In this document: piece by piece, positions 1 through 5,374 of the stretch | Position numbering within the stretch: position 1 is the first letter of the stretch | Layout of the letters: every line of letters starts with the position of its first letter | Assembly: GCA_900555215.1 (NCBI GenBank) | Contig: USKR01000034.1 | Span: 1-8,647 of the forward strand | Reading direction: 5' to 3' | From: an uncultured Ruminococcus sp. | Lineage (GTDB): Bacteria; Bacillota; Clostridia; Lachnospirales; Lachnospiraceae | Length of the DNA stretch: 8,647 bases | Translations under genes and position numbers: made by a program | Notes under the pieces: generated by a model | The model's database searches: none | Told to the model about the DNA's origin: nothing | Seen by the model: the letters and a program-made list of their open reading frames with translations, nothing else

Positions 1-831
1 AAAACATATAAAGATTTTATTCTGGACAATATTTCCCTTGATCTCCCCTGCGGGACAGTAATGGGACTGATCGGCGAGAACGGGGCCGGAAAATCTACCT
101 TTATCAACGCTCTGCTCAATATTACAGATTCTCAGTACGATCAGGTGACAATCCTCGGCCGTGATCTGAGAACTCAGGAAAATCTCATAAAAGAAGACAT
201 TTCCGTCATTTTCAGCGATTCCCACTATGACCTGAGCTTTACTCCACTCTTCGTGGGGAAAATGCTCTCCGGCATATACAAAAACTGGGATCAGTCAAAG
301 TTCCTCGATTATCTGAAACGATTCAATCTTCCGGAAAAGAAGCGGCTGAAAAAATTTTCTACCGGTATGCGGGTAAAACTGGAATTTGCCGCCGCCTTAA
401 GCCACGATCCGAAACTGCTCATCCTTGACGAGGCGACAAGCGGTCTGGACCCGGTGGTGCGCGATGAAATCCTGGATATCCTGAGGGAATTCACAGAGGA
501 GGAAGACCGCGCTGTCCTGATATCTTCCCACATTACGAGTGATCTGGATAAGATTGCGGATTATATTGCCTACATTCACGAAGGAAAGCTGTTGTTTGTC
601 AGGACATATGACGACCTGCAGAACAACTACGGAATCATCAACTGCGGCAGAGAGCTTTTCGATGCCTTAAGCCCCGATGACATCGCAGCGTATAAAAAGG
701 AAGCGTACAGCTACCGGGTGCTTGTCAGCAACAGACAAAAGCTGAAAAGCATTTTCTCCGATGTCCGGATTGAAAATGCCTCCATTGAAGATATTATGCT
801 GTTTTATATTAAAGGAGAAAAGATACGATGA
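1..831 (+). CDS. ABC transporter ATP-binding protein, 5'-truncated by window edge
   Basis: This is the ATPase subunit of an ABC-2 type exporter, which would power the membrane partner encoded next. The frame is open from base 1 (KTYKDFILDNISLDLPCGTV...), so the start codon lies outside the window and the ATG at 61 is internal. Counting from that Met, Walker A is GENGAGKST (5-13), the signature is FSTGMR (99-104, a variant of LSGGQ), Walker B is LLILDE (119-124), the D-loop is SGLD (127-130) and the switch His is H157 (SSH). A Q-loop Gln is not obvious; D53 in IFSDSHYD sits about there, as in some BcrA/YtrB/PmtA-like ATPases. The stop overlaps the permease start (ATGA, 828-831), indicating translational coupling. 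The substrate cannot be read from sequence; small peptides or antimicrobials are possible by family analogy. Confidence 0.93.
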   Translation, partial: KTYKDFILDNISLDLPCGTVMGLIGENGAGKSTFINALLNITDSQYDQVTILGRDLRTQENLIKEDISVIFSDSHYDLSFTPLFVGKMLSGIYKNWDQSKFLDYLKRFNLPEKKRLKKFSTGMRVKLEFAAALSHDPKLLILDEATSGLDPVVRDEILDILREFTEEEDRAVLISSHITSDLDKIADYIAYIHEGKLLFVRTYDDLQNNYGIINCGRELFDALSPDDIAAYKKEAYSYRVLVSNRQKLKSIFSDVRIENASIEDIMLFYIKGEKIR

Positions 832-1472
832 AAGGAATCATTCTAAAAGATTTATATGAAAATTTCTGTATTCCGAAAAATGCGGCCGCCTACATATTCG
901 CAGCCCTGGTCACTATACCGGTCGGATTTCTGATCCGTTCCCAGTACTATTATATTCTGTTTTCGATGATCATCCTTCCGCTGTTTGGCGGCTGTGCCCT
1001 GGAGTATCCCACGGAACAGGAGGAGGCCGCCCACTTTAACAAACTTATGATCACTTTTCCTGTCTCCAGGGCGCAGATCGTAACAGCAAAATATCTTCTC
1101 GGACTGGGTTTTATAATATTATGCAATTTTCTTGCTCTGTTGTGCGCCATAGCACAGGTATATATCCACCATACAGTCCGGCTGTCAGAAGCGCTCCGCA
1201 TATGGGGCATCGGGATCAGTATCTCTATGATCTTTCTCTCAGTCATATATGTGGGATATTTTCTCTTGGGCAGACGGTGGGGAACCATCTTTTTCATCAG
1301 CGTAACATGCCTGATTGCCATTATATATGGGATATCCAGCGCTCTGCTTGGTATTGAAGCGATCTTCAGCCTCAGTCCCGCGCTGGTACTCTGTCTGCTG
1401 CTCCTCGGAGCAGTGATACTGACGCTCAGCCGCCTTGTCTCAATCAGGATTTATACCTGGAAACATTCTTAA
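828..1472 (+). CDS. ABC-2 type transporter permease, 214 aa
   Basis: This is the membrane subunit paired with the upstream ATPase. It begins MKGIILKDLYENF, the amphipathic opening typical of the short ABC-2 permease family seen in Firmicutes (PF13346-like, recalled). About six hydrophobic segments can be seen: roughly residues 20-36, 41-58, 88-112, 126-147, 151-172 and 178-200, ending in a short basic cytoplasmic tail. The ribosome site AAGGAG (812-817) lies in the end of the ATPase gene, and the ATG overlaps that gene's TGA by 4 bases. Homologues work as ATPase-permease pairs, often with a GntR-type regulator upstream, which would lie outside this window. Substrate unknown. Confidence 0.88.
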   Translation: MKGIILKDLYENFCIPKNAAAYIFAALVTIPVGFLIRSQYYYILFSMIILPLFGGCALEYPTEQEEAAHFNKLMITFPVSRAQIVTAKYLLGLGFIILCNFLALLCAIAQVYIHHTVRLSEALRIWGIGISISMIFLSVIYVGYFLLGRRWGTIFFISVTCLIAIIYGISSALLGIEAIFSLSPALVLCLLLLGAVILTLSRLVSIRIYTWKHS

Positions 1473-1506
1473 CTTTGTTTTTTAATTCTATTTTTATACA
1501 AACGAT

Positions 1507-1542
1507 CAGCGCACAACCGGATCATGTTCCCGGTGTGCGCTG
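1507..1542. terminator. Hairpin between convergent ABC permease and Fur-family genes
   Basis: CAGCGCACA (1507-1515) and CCGG (1517-1520) pair with CCGG (1530-1533) and TGTGCGCTG (1534-1542), leaving one bulged A at 1516 and a 9-base loop. The 13-bp GC-rich stem lies between the permease stop (1472) and the Fur-family stop (1545), so it probably ends transcription from both sides. Neither side has a perfect T-run. The minus-strand read-out is followed by ATCGTTTGTAT, the better of the two tails. Confidence 0.7.
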
Positions 1543-1544
1543 TC

Positions 1545-1946
1545 TCATCTCTGGATTTTTATTTCCATGATCTTCTGATCTTTCAGATATCCATATCGCC
1601 GCATTCCTTCCCTGACCACTTTGTTCCAGTTTCCCGGCGACAGATGGCATGTAGTGTAGTCATCAAGGACGATCCTGCATCCTTCCCCCTCTGCCCCGCA
1701 GTCTTCGGAGCATTCCACCTTGTACATATTCTTCCGGCTGATCGCGCCGATCTCTTCCAGAGCATTGATCATCCTGTAGACTGTCGCCACCCCAATCTTT
1801 TCATCAGCCTTCAGGGCTTTATAATAGATTTCCTTGCAGCTGGAGCAGTCATTTTCAAGGATGATATCGATCAGCATACGGCGCTGTTTTGTTATGCGGC
1901 ATCCGTTTTCCTTCAGTTTTTCTATGATCTGTTCTTTCTTGCTCAC
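1545..1946 (-). CDS. Fur-family transcriptional regulator, last gene of the feo operon
   Basis: A 133-aa DNA-binding regulator of the ferric uptake regulator superfamily. The N-terminal winged helix is clear: RITKQRRMLIDIIL (17-30) and the recognition region GVATVYRMINALEEIGAISR (52-71), the Fur hallmark. The C-terminal half is shortened. It lacks the usual His-rich stretch and the CxxC zinc pair in canonical spacing, and instead carries C79, C83, C90 and C100-H101. C16, C34 and C37 are also present. Translation starts at GTG (1946-1944) with AGAGGA about 10 bases upstream; the nearer ATG (1951) meets a stop after one codon. It begins 16 bases after the HMA protein gene, so it is probably co-transcribed with feoAB. 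Likely role (inference): metal-responsive control of this operon or other iron genes. Which metal it senses is not clear. Confidence 0.85.
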   Translation of the reverse strand: MSKKEQIIEKLKENGCRITKQRRMLIDIILENDCSSCKEIYYKALKADEKIGVATVYRMINALEEIGAISRKNMYKVECSEDCGAEGEGCRIVLDDYTTCHLSPGNWNKVVREGMRRYGYLKDQKIMEIKIQR

Positions 1947-1962
1947 GGCATCGTTTCCTCTT

Positions 1963-2337
1963 CTATGTGATGCTGGTCACATGATATCCTATCTTTTCCA
2001 CTGCATTTTTCAGGGCATCATCTCCAATTTCCCTGTCATAGGAAATCCGGGCACTGCCCTTAGAGAGATTGACCTCTGCGCTCACACCATCGATCTGATT
2101 CAATATCTTCGCCACCTCCATCGCACAGTGAGCACAGTTCATTCCCGATATCTCCATGGTCTTCCTTCCGACAACGCGTCCGGCAAGTTTCTTTTTCGGC
2201 ATTTTCCCACTGCCGGGACAGCTTCCCCCGGCAGGACATCCGATACACTTCACGCCGTTTTTCTTCGCCCTGATCATATAAGCTGCAGAACTCCCTATCA
2301 AAAGCACGAGAATAATGATTACAATAATATCTGCCAT
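1963..2337 (-). CDS. FeoB-associated Cys-rich membrane segment fused to an HMA metal-binding domain
   Basis: A 124-aa protein with two parts. Residues 2-22 form one N-terminal membrane helix followed by basic residues and a Cys cluster (C31, C34, C40, in VKCIGCPAGGSC), resembling the small FeoB-associated Cys-rich proteins (PF12669-like, recalled). Residues 58-124 form a heavy-metal-associated fold with the metal motif GMNCAHC (65-71; C68 and C71 as ligands) and the usual later elements (AEVNLSKGSARISYD, then AVEKIGYHV), as in CopZ and P-type ATPase N-domains. The likely role is metal handling at the inner face of the membrane next to FeoB; this is inferred from its place between feoB and the Fur-family gene. 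HMA domains usually bind Cu(I) or similar soft metals, so a place in an Fe(II) operon is notable. AAAGGA lies about 11 bases ahead of the ATG. Confidence 0.82.
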   Translation of the reverse strand: MADIIVIIILVLLIGSSAAYMIRAKKNGVKCIGCPAGGSCPGSGKMPKKKLAGRVVGRKTMEISGMNCAHCAMEVAKILNQIDGVSAEVNLSKGSARISYDREIGDDALKNAVEKIGYHVTSIT

Positions 2338-2371
2338 AACAAACAGCGTCCTTTCTATTTCAACGTCAAGA

Positions 2372-2400
2372 GGTGGACAAAACGTTCTCTTTTGCCCACC
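2372..2400. repeat. Inverted repeat (hairpin) between feoB remnant and HMA protein gene
   Basis: GGTGG (2372-2376) and CAAAA (2378-2382) pair with TTTTG (2390-2394) and CCACC (2396-2400), with one A-C mismatch and a 7-base loop. No T-run follows on either strand, so it does not look like an ordinary terminator. Inside the feo operon it could act as a partial terminator, processing site or mRNA stabiliser (inference). Confidence 0.5.
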
Positions 2401-2422
2401 GCCGACTGATTACATTTCTGCG

Positions 2423-2608
2423 TTAAGATGCATGCAGACTGTACTCTGCCGCAAATTCTCTGTCTGATTTCCGGATCCTCCACACGATGACCGCCGCGAA
2501 TGCCAGGACTGCGATCAGGCCCGGAACAAACGCTGTTCCGAGAGCGCCTGTTGTGACCAGGGTTCCTACCTGATACACAAGGAAAGCTACCGTATATCCG
2601 GTTGCCAT
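2423..2608 (-). pseudogene. feoB: Displaced C-terminal end of FeoB (out of frame)
   Basis: This stretch encodes MATGYTVAFLVYQVGTL... through ...EYSLHAS, about 61 residues with two hydrophobic segments (GYTVAFLVYQVGTLVTTGAL and FVPGLIAVLAFAAVIVW) and a basic-acidic tail. It is what normally follows the SEMKSGKW region at the end of clostridial FeoB proteins, but it lies in a different frame from the main feoB reading frame, overlapping it at 2587-2608. It is best read as the 3' end of feoB cut off by a small deletion. An ATG at 2608-2606 could in principle start a separate small membrane protein, with only a weak purine-rich AAGAGCGG upstream. The frame stays open to 2656 upstream, but those residues (MFCCTRSNELGNEERK) are an out-of-frame reading of feoB and carry no family signal. 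Confidence 0.75.
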
Positions 2609-4395
2609 TTTCCGCTCTTCATTTCCGAGTTCATTGCTCCGAGTGCAGCAAAACACGGAGGTGTATACAAGTTGAACATCAGGTATGCGAGAGCTGCTGC
2701 CTTTGTAAGCGCCATAACCGTAGCTACTTCACTTCCGCTTCCGACAAGCGCCAGCTCATCTGTATCGATCAGATTTGTAACTCCGTATACGACCGCCAGA
2801 GTTCCTACCACATTTTCCTTTGCAATAAATCCTGTTATAGCTGCTGCCGCAAGCTGCCATACACCGAATCCGAGCGGGATGAACAAGATTGCAAACGGAT
2901 GAGCAATACTTGCAAGGATCGAGGTGCTCTCCGCTCCTTCTTCTACAAGCTGGAACTGCCAATTAAATGTCTGCATGATCTGTACGACAGTGTTGCACAC
3001 AAGGATGATCGTTCCTGCTTTGATGATATACGCTTTTCCTCTTTCAAGCATGGACACGCACGCTCTCTTCAGACTCGGGAGCTTATATTCCGGGAGCTCG
3101 ATGATGAAGAAGGATTTGCGGTATTTCTGACCTGTGATCTTCTTGACAAGCAGCGCTCCTAAAAGTACAAGCACGATACCTACCAGATACATTGTAGCAG
3201 AAACCCACCACGCATCGGCAAAAAATGCTCCTGCAAATAATGCAATGACCGGGATTTTGGCACCGCACGGCATGAATGGCGTAAGCATCGCCGTTGTTCT
3301 TCTCTCTCTTTCATTGCGGATCGTACGGGAAGCCATAACGCCCGGTATCGCGCATCCTGTTCCGATGACCATCGGGATCACGGATTTTCCCGACAGCCCG
3401 ACCCTCTTGAAGATCGGATCCAGCACAACTGTCGCGCGAGCCATATAACCGCAGTCCTCCAGAAGGGCAATGAGAAAATACATTACCATTACCAGAGGAA
3501 GGAACCCTACCACAGCGCCGACACCGCCAATGATACCGTCAACGAGCAGAGCATACAGCAGTGGATTGGCGTTTTCCAGCAGACCTCCGACCCAGCCCTG
3601 GAAAGTTTCGATCCAACCTACCAGCCAGTCGGCTATCCAGGTTCCCAGAGTTGTCTGTGATATGTAGAATACAAGGAAGATAACCGCCGCAAAGATGGGG
3701 ATGCCGATAACCTTGTGAGTAATAATGCTGTCGATCTTATCCTGAAAGTTCTTATCCTTCGTAAATACCTTTCTTTTTTCGACCTGCTTTACGATCCCAT
3801 TGACAAATTCAAAGCGTTTCCTGTCCTCAGCCTCTACAGCAGCTTTATCCTTCAGATCAATATCTGCCTGCACATAAGGCGCCTTCTGACCTTTGCCCTT
3901 TAGGGCGGCAGCCTGTGCAACAGCCTCCTTTAATCCTTCATGTCCTGAGGATGTAGATATCGTCCTGATAACCGGACAGCCCAGCTTCTCAGACAGGAGC
4001 TTTACGTCGATCTTCGTCTGCTTCTTGTCCGTGATATCACTTTTATTCAGAGCGACTACTACCGGGATCCCCAACTCAAGGAGCTGAGTGGTAAAAAACA
4101 GGCTCCTGCTCAAATTTGTCGCATCTACAATATTGATAATAGCGTCAGGATTTTCATGCTTCACATAGCTGCTGGTAATGCTCTCCTCCGACGTGAAAGG
4201 AGACATGGAGTAAGCGCCCGGGAGATCTACCGCAGCCAGTTCCTCTCCTCCATTGTAATAAGCCTTCCTGATCAGGCTTTCCTTTCGCTCTACCGTAACA
4301 CCAGCCCAGTTTCCGACACGCTCGTTTCTGCCTGTCAGTGCATTATACATGGTTGTTTTGCCGCTGTTCGGATTTCCTGCAAAAGCGATTCTCAT
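2587..4395 (-). CDS. feoB: Ferrous iron transporter FeoB, C-terminally frameshifted
   Basis: FeoB imports Fe(II) across the cytoplasmic membrane using a fused GTPase. The G domain is complete: G1 GNPNSGKTT (7-15), switch I with T34, G3 DLPG (57-60), G4 NKSD (117-120), G5 near STSSG (147-151). A helical linker follows to about 220. The membrane part starts near 228 and carries the two Cys gate motifs GCAIPG (347-352, C348) and MPCGAKIP (375-382, C377). AAGGAGGA lies 7 bases ahead of the ATG. After W597 the frame reads QPDIR and stops at 2587, while the expected final two helices continue in another frame to 2423. About nine conserved residues between SGKW and ATGY seem missing too, pointing to an out-of-frame deletion. 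The shortened protein may be inactive or reduced in activity; this cannot be settled from sequence. Confidence 0.93.
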   Translation of the reverse strand: MRIAFAGNPNSGKTTMYNALTGRNERVGNWAGVTVERKESLIRKAYYNGGEELAAVDLPGAYSMSPFTSEESITSSYVKHENPDAIINIVDATNLSRSLFFTTQLLELGIPVVVALNKSDITDKKQTKIDVKLLSEKLGCPVIRTISTSSGHEGLKEAVAQAAALKGKGQKAPYVQADIDLKDKAAVEAEDRKRFEFVNGIVKQVEKRKVFTKDKNFQDKIDSIITHKVIGIPIFAAVIFLVFYISQTTLGTWIADWLVGWIETFQGWVGGLLENANPLLYALLVDGIIGGVGAVVGFLPLVMVMYFLIALLEDCGYMARATVVLDPIFKRVGLSGKSVIPMVIGTGCAIPGVMASRTIRNERERRTTAMLTPFMPCGAKIPVIALFAGAFFADAWWVSATMYLVGIVLVLLGALLVKKITGQKYRKSFFIIELPEYKLPSLKRACVSMLERGKAYIIKAGTIILVCNTVVQIMQTFNWQFQLVEEGAESTSILASIAHPFAILFIPLGFGVWQLAAAAITGFIAKENVVGTLAVVYGVTNLIDTDELALVGSGSEVATVMALTKAAALAYLMFNLYTPPCFAALGAMNSEMKSGKWQPDIR

Positions 4396-4419
4396 CTTAT
4401 AAATCCTCCTTCATTCCGA

Positions 4420-4433
4420 TTAGAATATACTAA
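4420..4433 (-). promoter_or_regulatory. TTAG-N6-CTAA dyad in the feoB leader, candidate metal-repressor site
   Basis: Read on the minus strand the site is TTAGTATATTCTAA. It lies 24 bases ahead of the feoB start and just upstream of its ribosome site. It shares TTAGT, CTA and the N6 spacing with the palindrome over the feoA promoter (10 of 14 positions equal). A TATATT inside it resembles a -10, but no matching -35 was found. It is possibly a second operator for the divergent DtxR-like protein (inference). Confidence 0.4.
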
Positions 4434-4443
4434 CCTTTGTGCA

Positions 4444-4475
4444 AAAAAAATAGTAACTCCAATTACTATTTTTTT
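4444..4475 (-). terminator. A/T-rich hairpin between feoA and feoB, possible attenuator
   Basis: A perfect 13-bp inverted repeat: seven A plus TAGTAA (4444-4456) against TTACTA plus seven T (4463-4475), with a 6-base loop CTCCAA. In the feo direction it starts 4 bases after the feoA stop and its far arm ends in eight U residues, as in an intrinsic terminator. The stem has only two G-C pairs, so termination should be weak. It may lower feoB expression relative to feoA or protect the feoA 3' end (inference). Confidence 0.4.
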
Positions 4476-4479
4476 ATTT

Positions 4480-4692
4480 TTATATTGAAATAGCTTTCGC
4501 TAAATCAGTATCAATATTGTATCTGCCGTCCTTGATGGAGACAACGCAGCCCCCTCTCACGCGTGAGACTACAGTGATCGGCTCGCCGCTGTAACACCCG
4601 AGCGAAAACAAAAATGCTTCCAGTTCTTCATCATCCGTCACAACGTTTTTTACGATATATTCTTCGCCTTCTCTGGCATCCAATAAATTCAT
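4480..4692 (-). CDS. feoA: FeoA, SH3-like accessory protein of Fe(II) transport
   Basis: A small cytoplasmic protein of 70 aa, the usual FeoA size (about 70-80), first gene of the feo operon and partner of the FeoB below. The sequence MNLLDAREGEEYIVKNV, then LFSLGCYSGEPITVVSRVRGGCVVSIKDGRYNIDTDLAKAISI, follows the FeoA beta-barrel pattern: a G-x-(Y) opening, SLGCYSGEPI in place of the common LGLxPGxxI, and a closing stretch ending ...DTDLAKAISI. The chosen start is the ATG at 4692, because AGAGGA (4707-4702) lies 9 bases upstream and family members begin at this point. A GTG at 4722 would add ten residues but lacks a ribosome site. Expression is expected from the promoter with the overlapping palindrome upstream. 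Confidence 0.88.
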   Translation of the reverse strand: MNLLDAREGEEYIVKNVVTDDEELEAFLFSLGCYSGEPITVVSRVRGGCVVSIKDGRYNIDTDLAKAISI

Positions 4693-4770
4693 ACTGCCCA
4701 GTCCTCTCACTATATTATTCACAATGAAACAAACATATCTGATTCTTTAATTATCACATCTAACAAATGA

Positions 4771-4782
4771 TAGTTTAAACTA
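4771..4782. promoter_or_regulatory. Palindromic operator over the feo promoter -10
   Basis: TAGTTTAAACTA is a perfect 12-base palindrome covering the -10 (4777-4772) of the feo promoter. On the minus strand it reads TTAGTTTAAACTAT, so the half-site is TTAG. Position and symmetry are those of a repressor site. The most likely binder is the DtxR-family protein encoded divergently; the Fur-family protein at the operon end is the alternative. Confidence 0.6.
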
Positions 4783-4800
4783 ACTTCCGTTTTTTGTCAA
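4772..4800 (-). promoter_or_regulatory. Promoter of the feo operon
   Basis: On the minus strand a perfect -35 TTGACA (4800-4795) is followed after 17 bases by TAAACT (4777-4772), matching the sigma-A -10 at four of six positions. Transcription would begin near 4766, leaving a leader of about 70 bases before feoA. Confidence 0.7.
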
Positions 4801-4833
4801 TGCTTTAATTTATATATTTTTAATAAATGAGAT

Positions 4834-4862
4834 TTGCCCTTAAAATCCGGTTATGTTATACT
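4834..4862 (+). promoter_or_regulatory. Promoter of the DtxR-family regulator gene
   Basis: TTGCCC (4834-4839), a 17-base spacer, then TATACT (4857-4862), a good sigma-A promoter. The start point would be near 4869, about 60 bases ahead of the ATG. The -35 boxes of this promoter and of the divergent feo promoter are about 33 bases apart, so both could be affected by one bound regulator. Confidence 0.65.
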
Positions 4863-4872
4863 TGTTAAAGAT

Positions 4873-4901
4873 GCTGTCCTCTTTTGACGAAGAGTAGCAG
4901 C
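4873..4901 (+). promoter_or_regulatory. Hairpin in the leader of the DtxR-family gene
   Basis: GCTG (4873-4876) pairs with CAGC (4898-4901), and CTCTT (4879-4883) with AAGAG (4890-4894), with a small internal loop. CCTCT (4878-4882) could instead pair with AGAGG (4918-4922) in the ribosome site, so two exclusive folds are possible. No known riboswitch class is recognised. Confidence 0.3.
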
Positions 4902-4930
4902 GCACGAATCTTACGAGAGAGGGGGATAAC

Positions 4931-5290
4931 ATGCATACGAACGAATCTGCTGAAAACTATCTGGAGACGATCCTTATTTTAAGTCAGAAGCTTCCGGTCG
5001 TACGTTCTGTCGATATTGCAACAGAGCTGAATTTCAAAAAATCCAGTGTCAGTGTAGCAATGAAAAAACTCAGGGAAAACGGAAATATCATCGTCTCGCC
5101 GGAAGGCTATATCACCCTCACTCCATCCGGACAGGAAATTGCGGATCTGATCTATGAACGGCACACGCTCCTCTCTTCCTGGCTGGAAAGGCTGGGCGTT
5201 GATCCGAAAGTCGCGGCGGAAGACGCGTGCAAGATTGAACATGTGATCAGCACGGAAAGTTTTGAGGCGATAAAAAAACATATTAAATAA
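4931..5290 (+). CDS. DtxR-family metal-dependent transcriptional repressor, short form
   Basis: A 119-aa winged-helix regulator, homologous to MntR/DtxR without the C-terminal SH3-like domain. The start SAENYLETILIL (6-17), the helix-turn-helix DIATELNFKKSSVSVAMKKL (28-47), the wing GYITLTPSGQEIA (59-71) and the dimer helix ERHTLLSSWLERLGV are all in place. Mapped on MntR and DtxR from memory, metal ligands would be E12, H78, C100, E103 and H104, with N9 at the position of MntR D8 or DtxR M10. Cys at 100, where MntR has Glu and DtxR has Cys102, points to iron rather than manganese (inference). A strong AGAGGGGG (4918-4925) lies 5 bases ahead of the ATG. It is divergent from feoAB, which suggests it represses that operon when Fe(II) is bound. 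A terminator follows. Confidence 0.88.
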   Translation: MHTNESAENYLETILILSQKLPVVRSVDIATELNFKKSSVSVAMKKLRENGNIIVSPEGYITLTPSGQEIADLIYERHTLLSSWLERLGVDPKVAAEDACKIEHVISTESFEAIKKHIK

Positions 5291-5297
5291 CAAAGAC

Positions 5298-5364
5298 ACA
5301 TGAAAGTGACTCGTCTTACTAAGTCAAAACCGGCAGTTCATACCCTGCCGGTTTTCTTTCATGT
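5298..5364. terminator. Rho-independent terminator nested in a three-way-junction fold
   Basis: The core is AAAACCGGCAG (5326-5336) paired with CTGCCGGTTTT (5345-5355) around an 8-base loop, followed by CTTTC: a good terminator for the plus-strand regulator gene. Read on the minus strand, the A-run gives U residues, so it can also serve ldh. Around it, ACATGAAAG (5298-5306) pairs with CTTTCATGT (5356-5364), and TGACT (5307-5311) pairs with AGTCA (5322-5326), so the whole unit can fold as a three-way junction with almost no unpaired bases. Confidence 0.85.
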
Positions 5365-5374
5365 TTACTTCTGC

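Noticed and set aside
61..63. ATG as the ABC ATPase start
   Set aside because: It falls directly before Walker A (MGLIGENGAGKST). The preceding strand pattern (FILDNISLDLPCGTV) is needed for the fold and is open from base 1.
1834..2409. 191-residue plus-strand open frame opposite the Fur-family and HMA genes
   Set aside because: It spans two well-supported minus-strand genes and the hairpin between genes, with low-complexity His/Ser-rich content typical of antisense frames.
2602..3162. 186-residue plus-strand open frame opposite feoB
   Set aside because: A shadow of feoB: Cys- and Arg-rich, no domain pattern, no ribosome site, fully antisense to a clear gene.
4693..4722. GTG-initiated N-terminal extension of FeoA (ten residues, MNNIVRGLGS)
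   Set aside because: No ribosome site precedes the GTG. AGAGGA lies at the right distance from the ATG at 4692, and FeoA proteins begin with the MxLLDA pattern found there.
4870..4930. T-box leader ahead of the DtxR-family gene
   Set aside because: GAAGAGTAG and GAGAGAGGGGG faintly recall stem I of a T-box, but the region is only about 60 bases long and has neither the TGGNACCGCG sequence nor a terminator/antiterminator pair.
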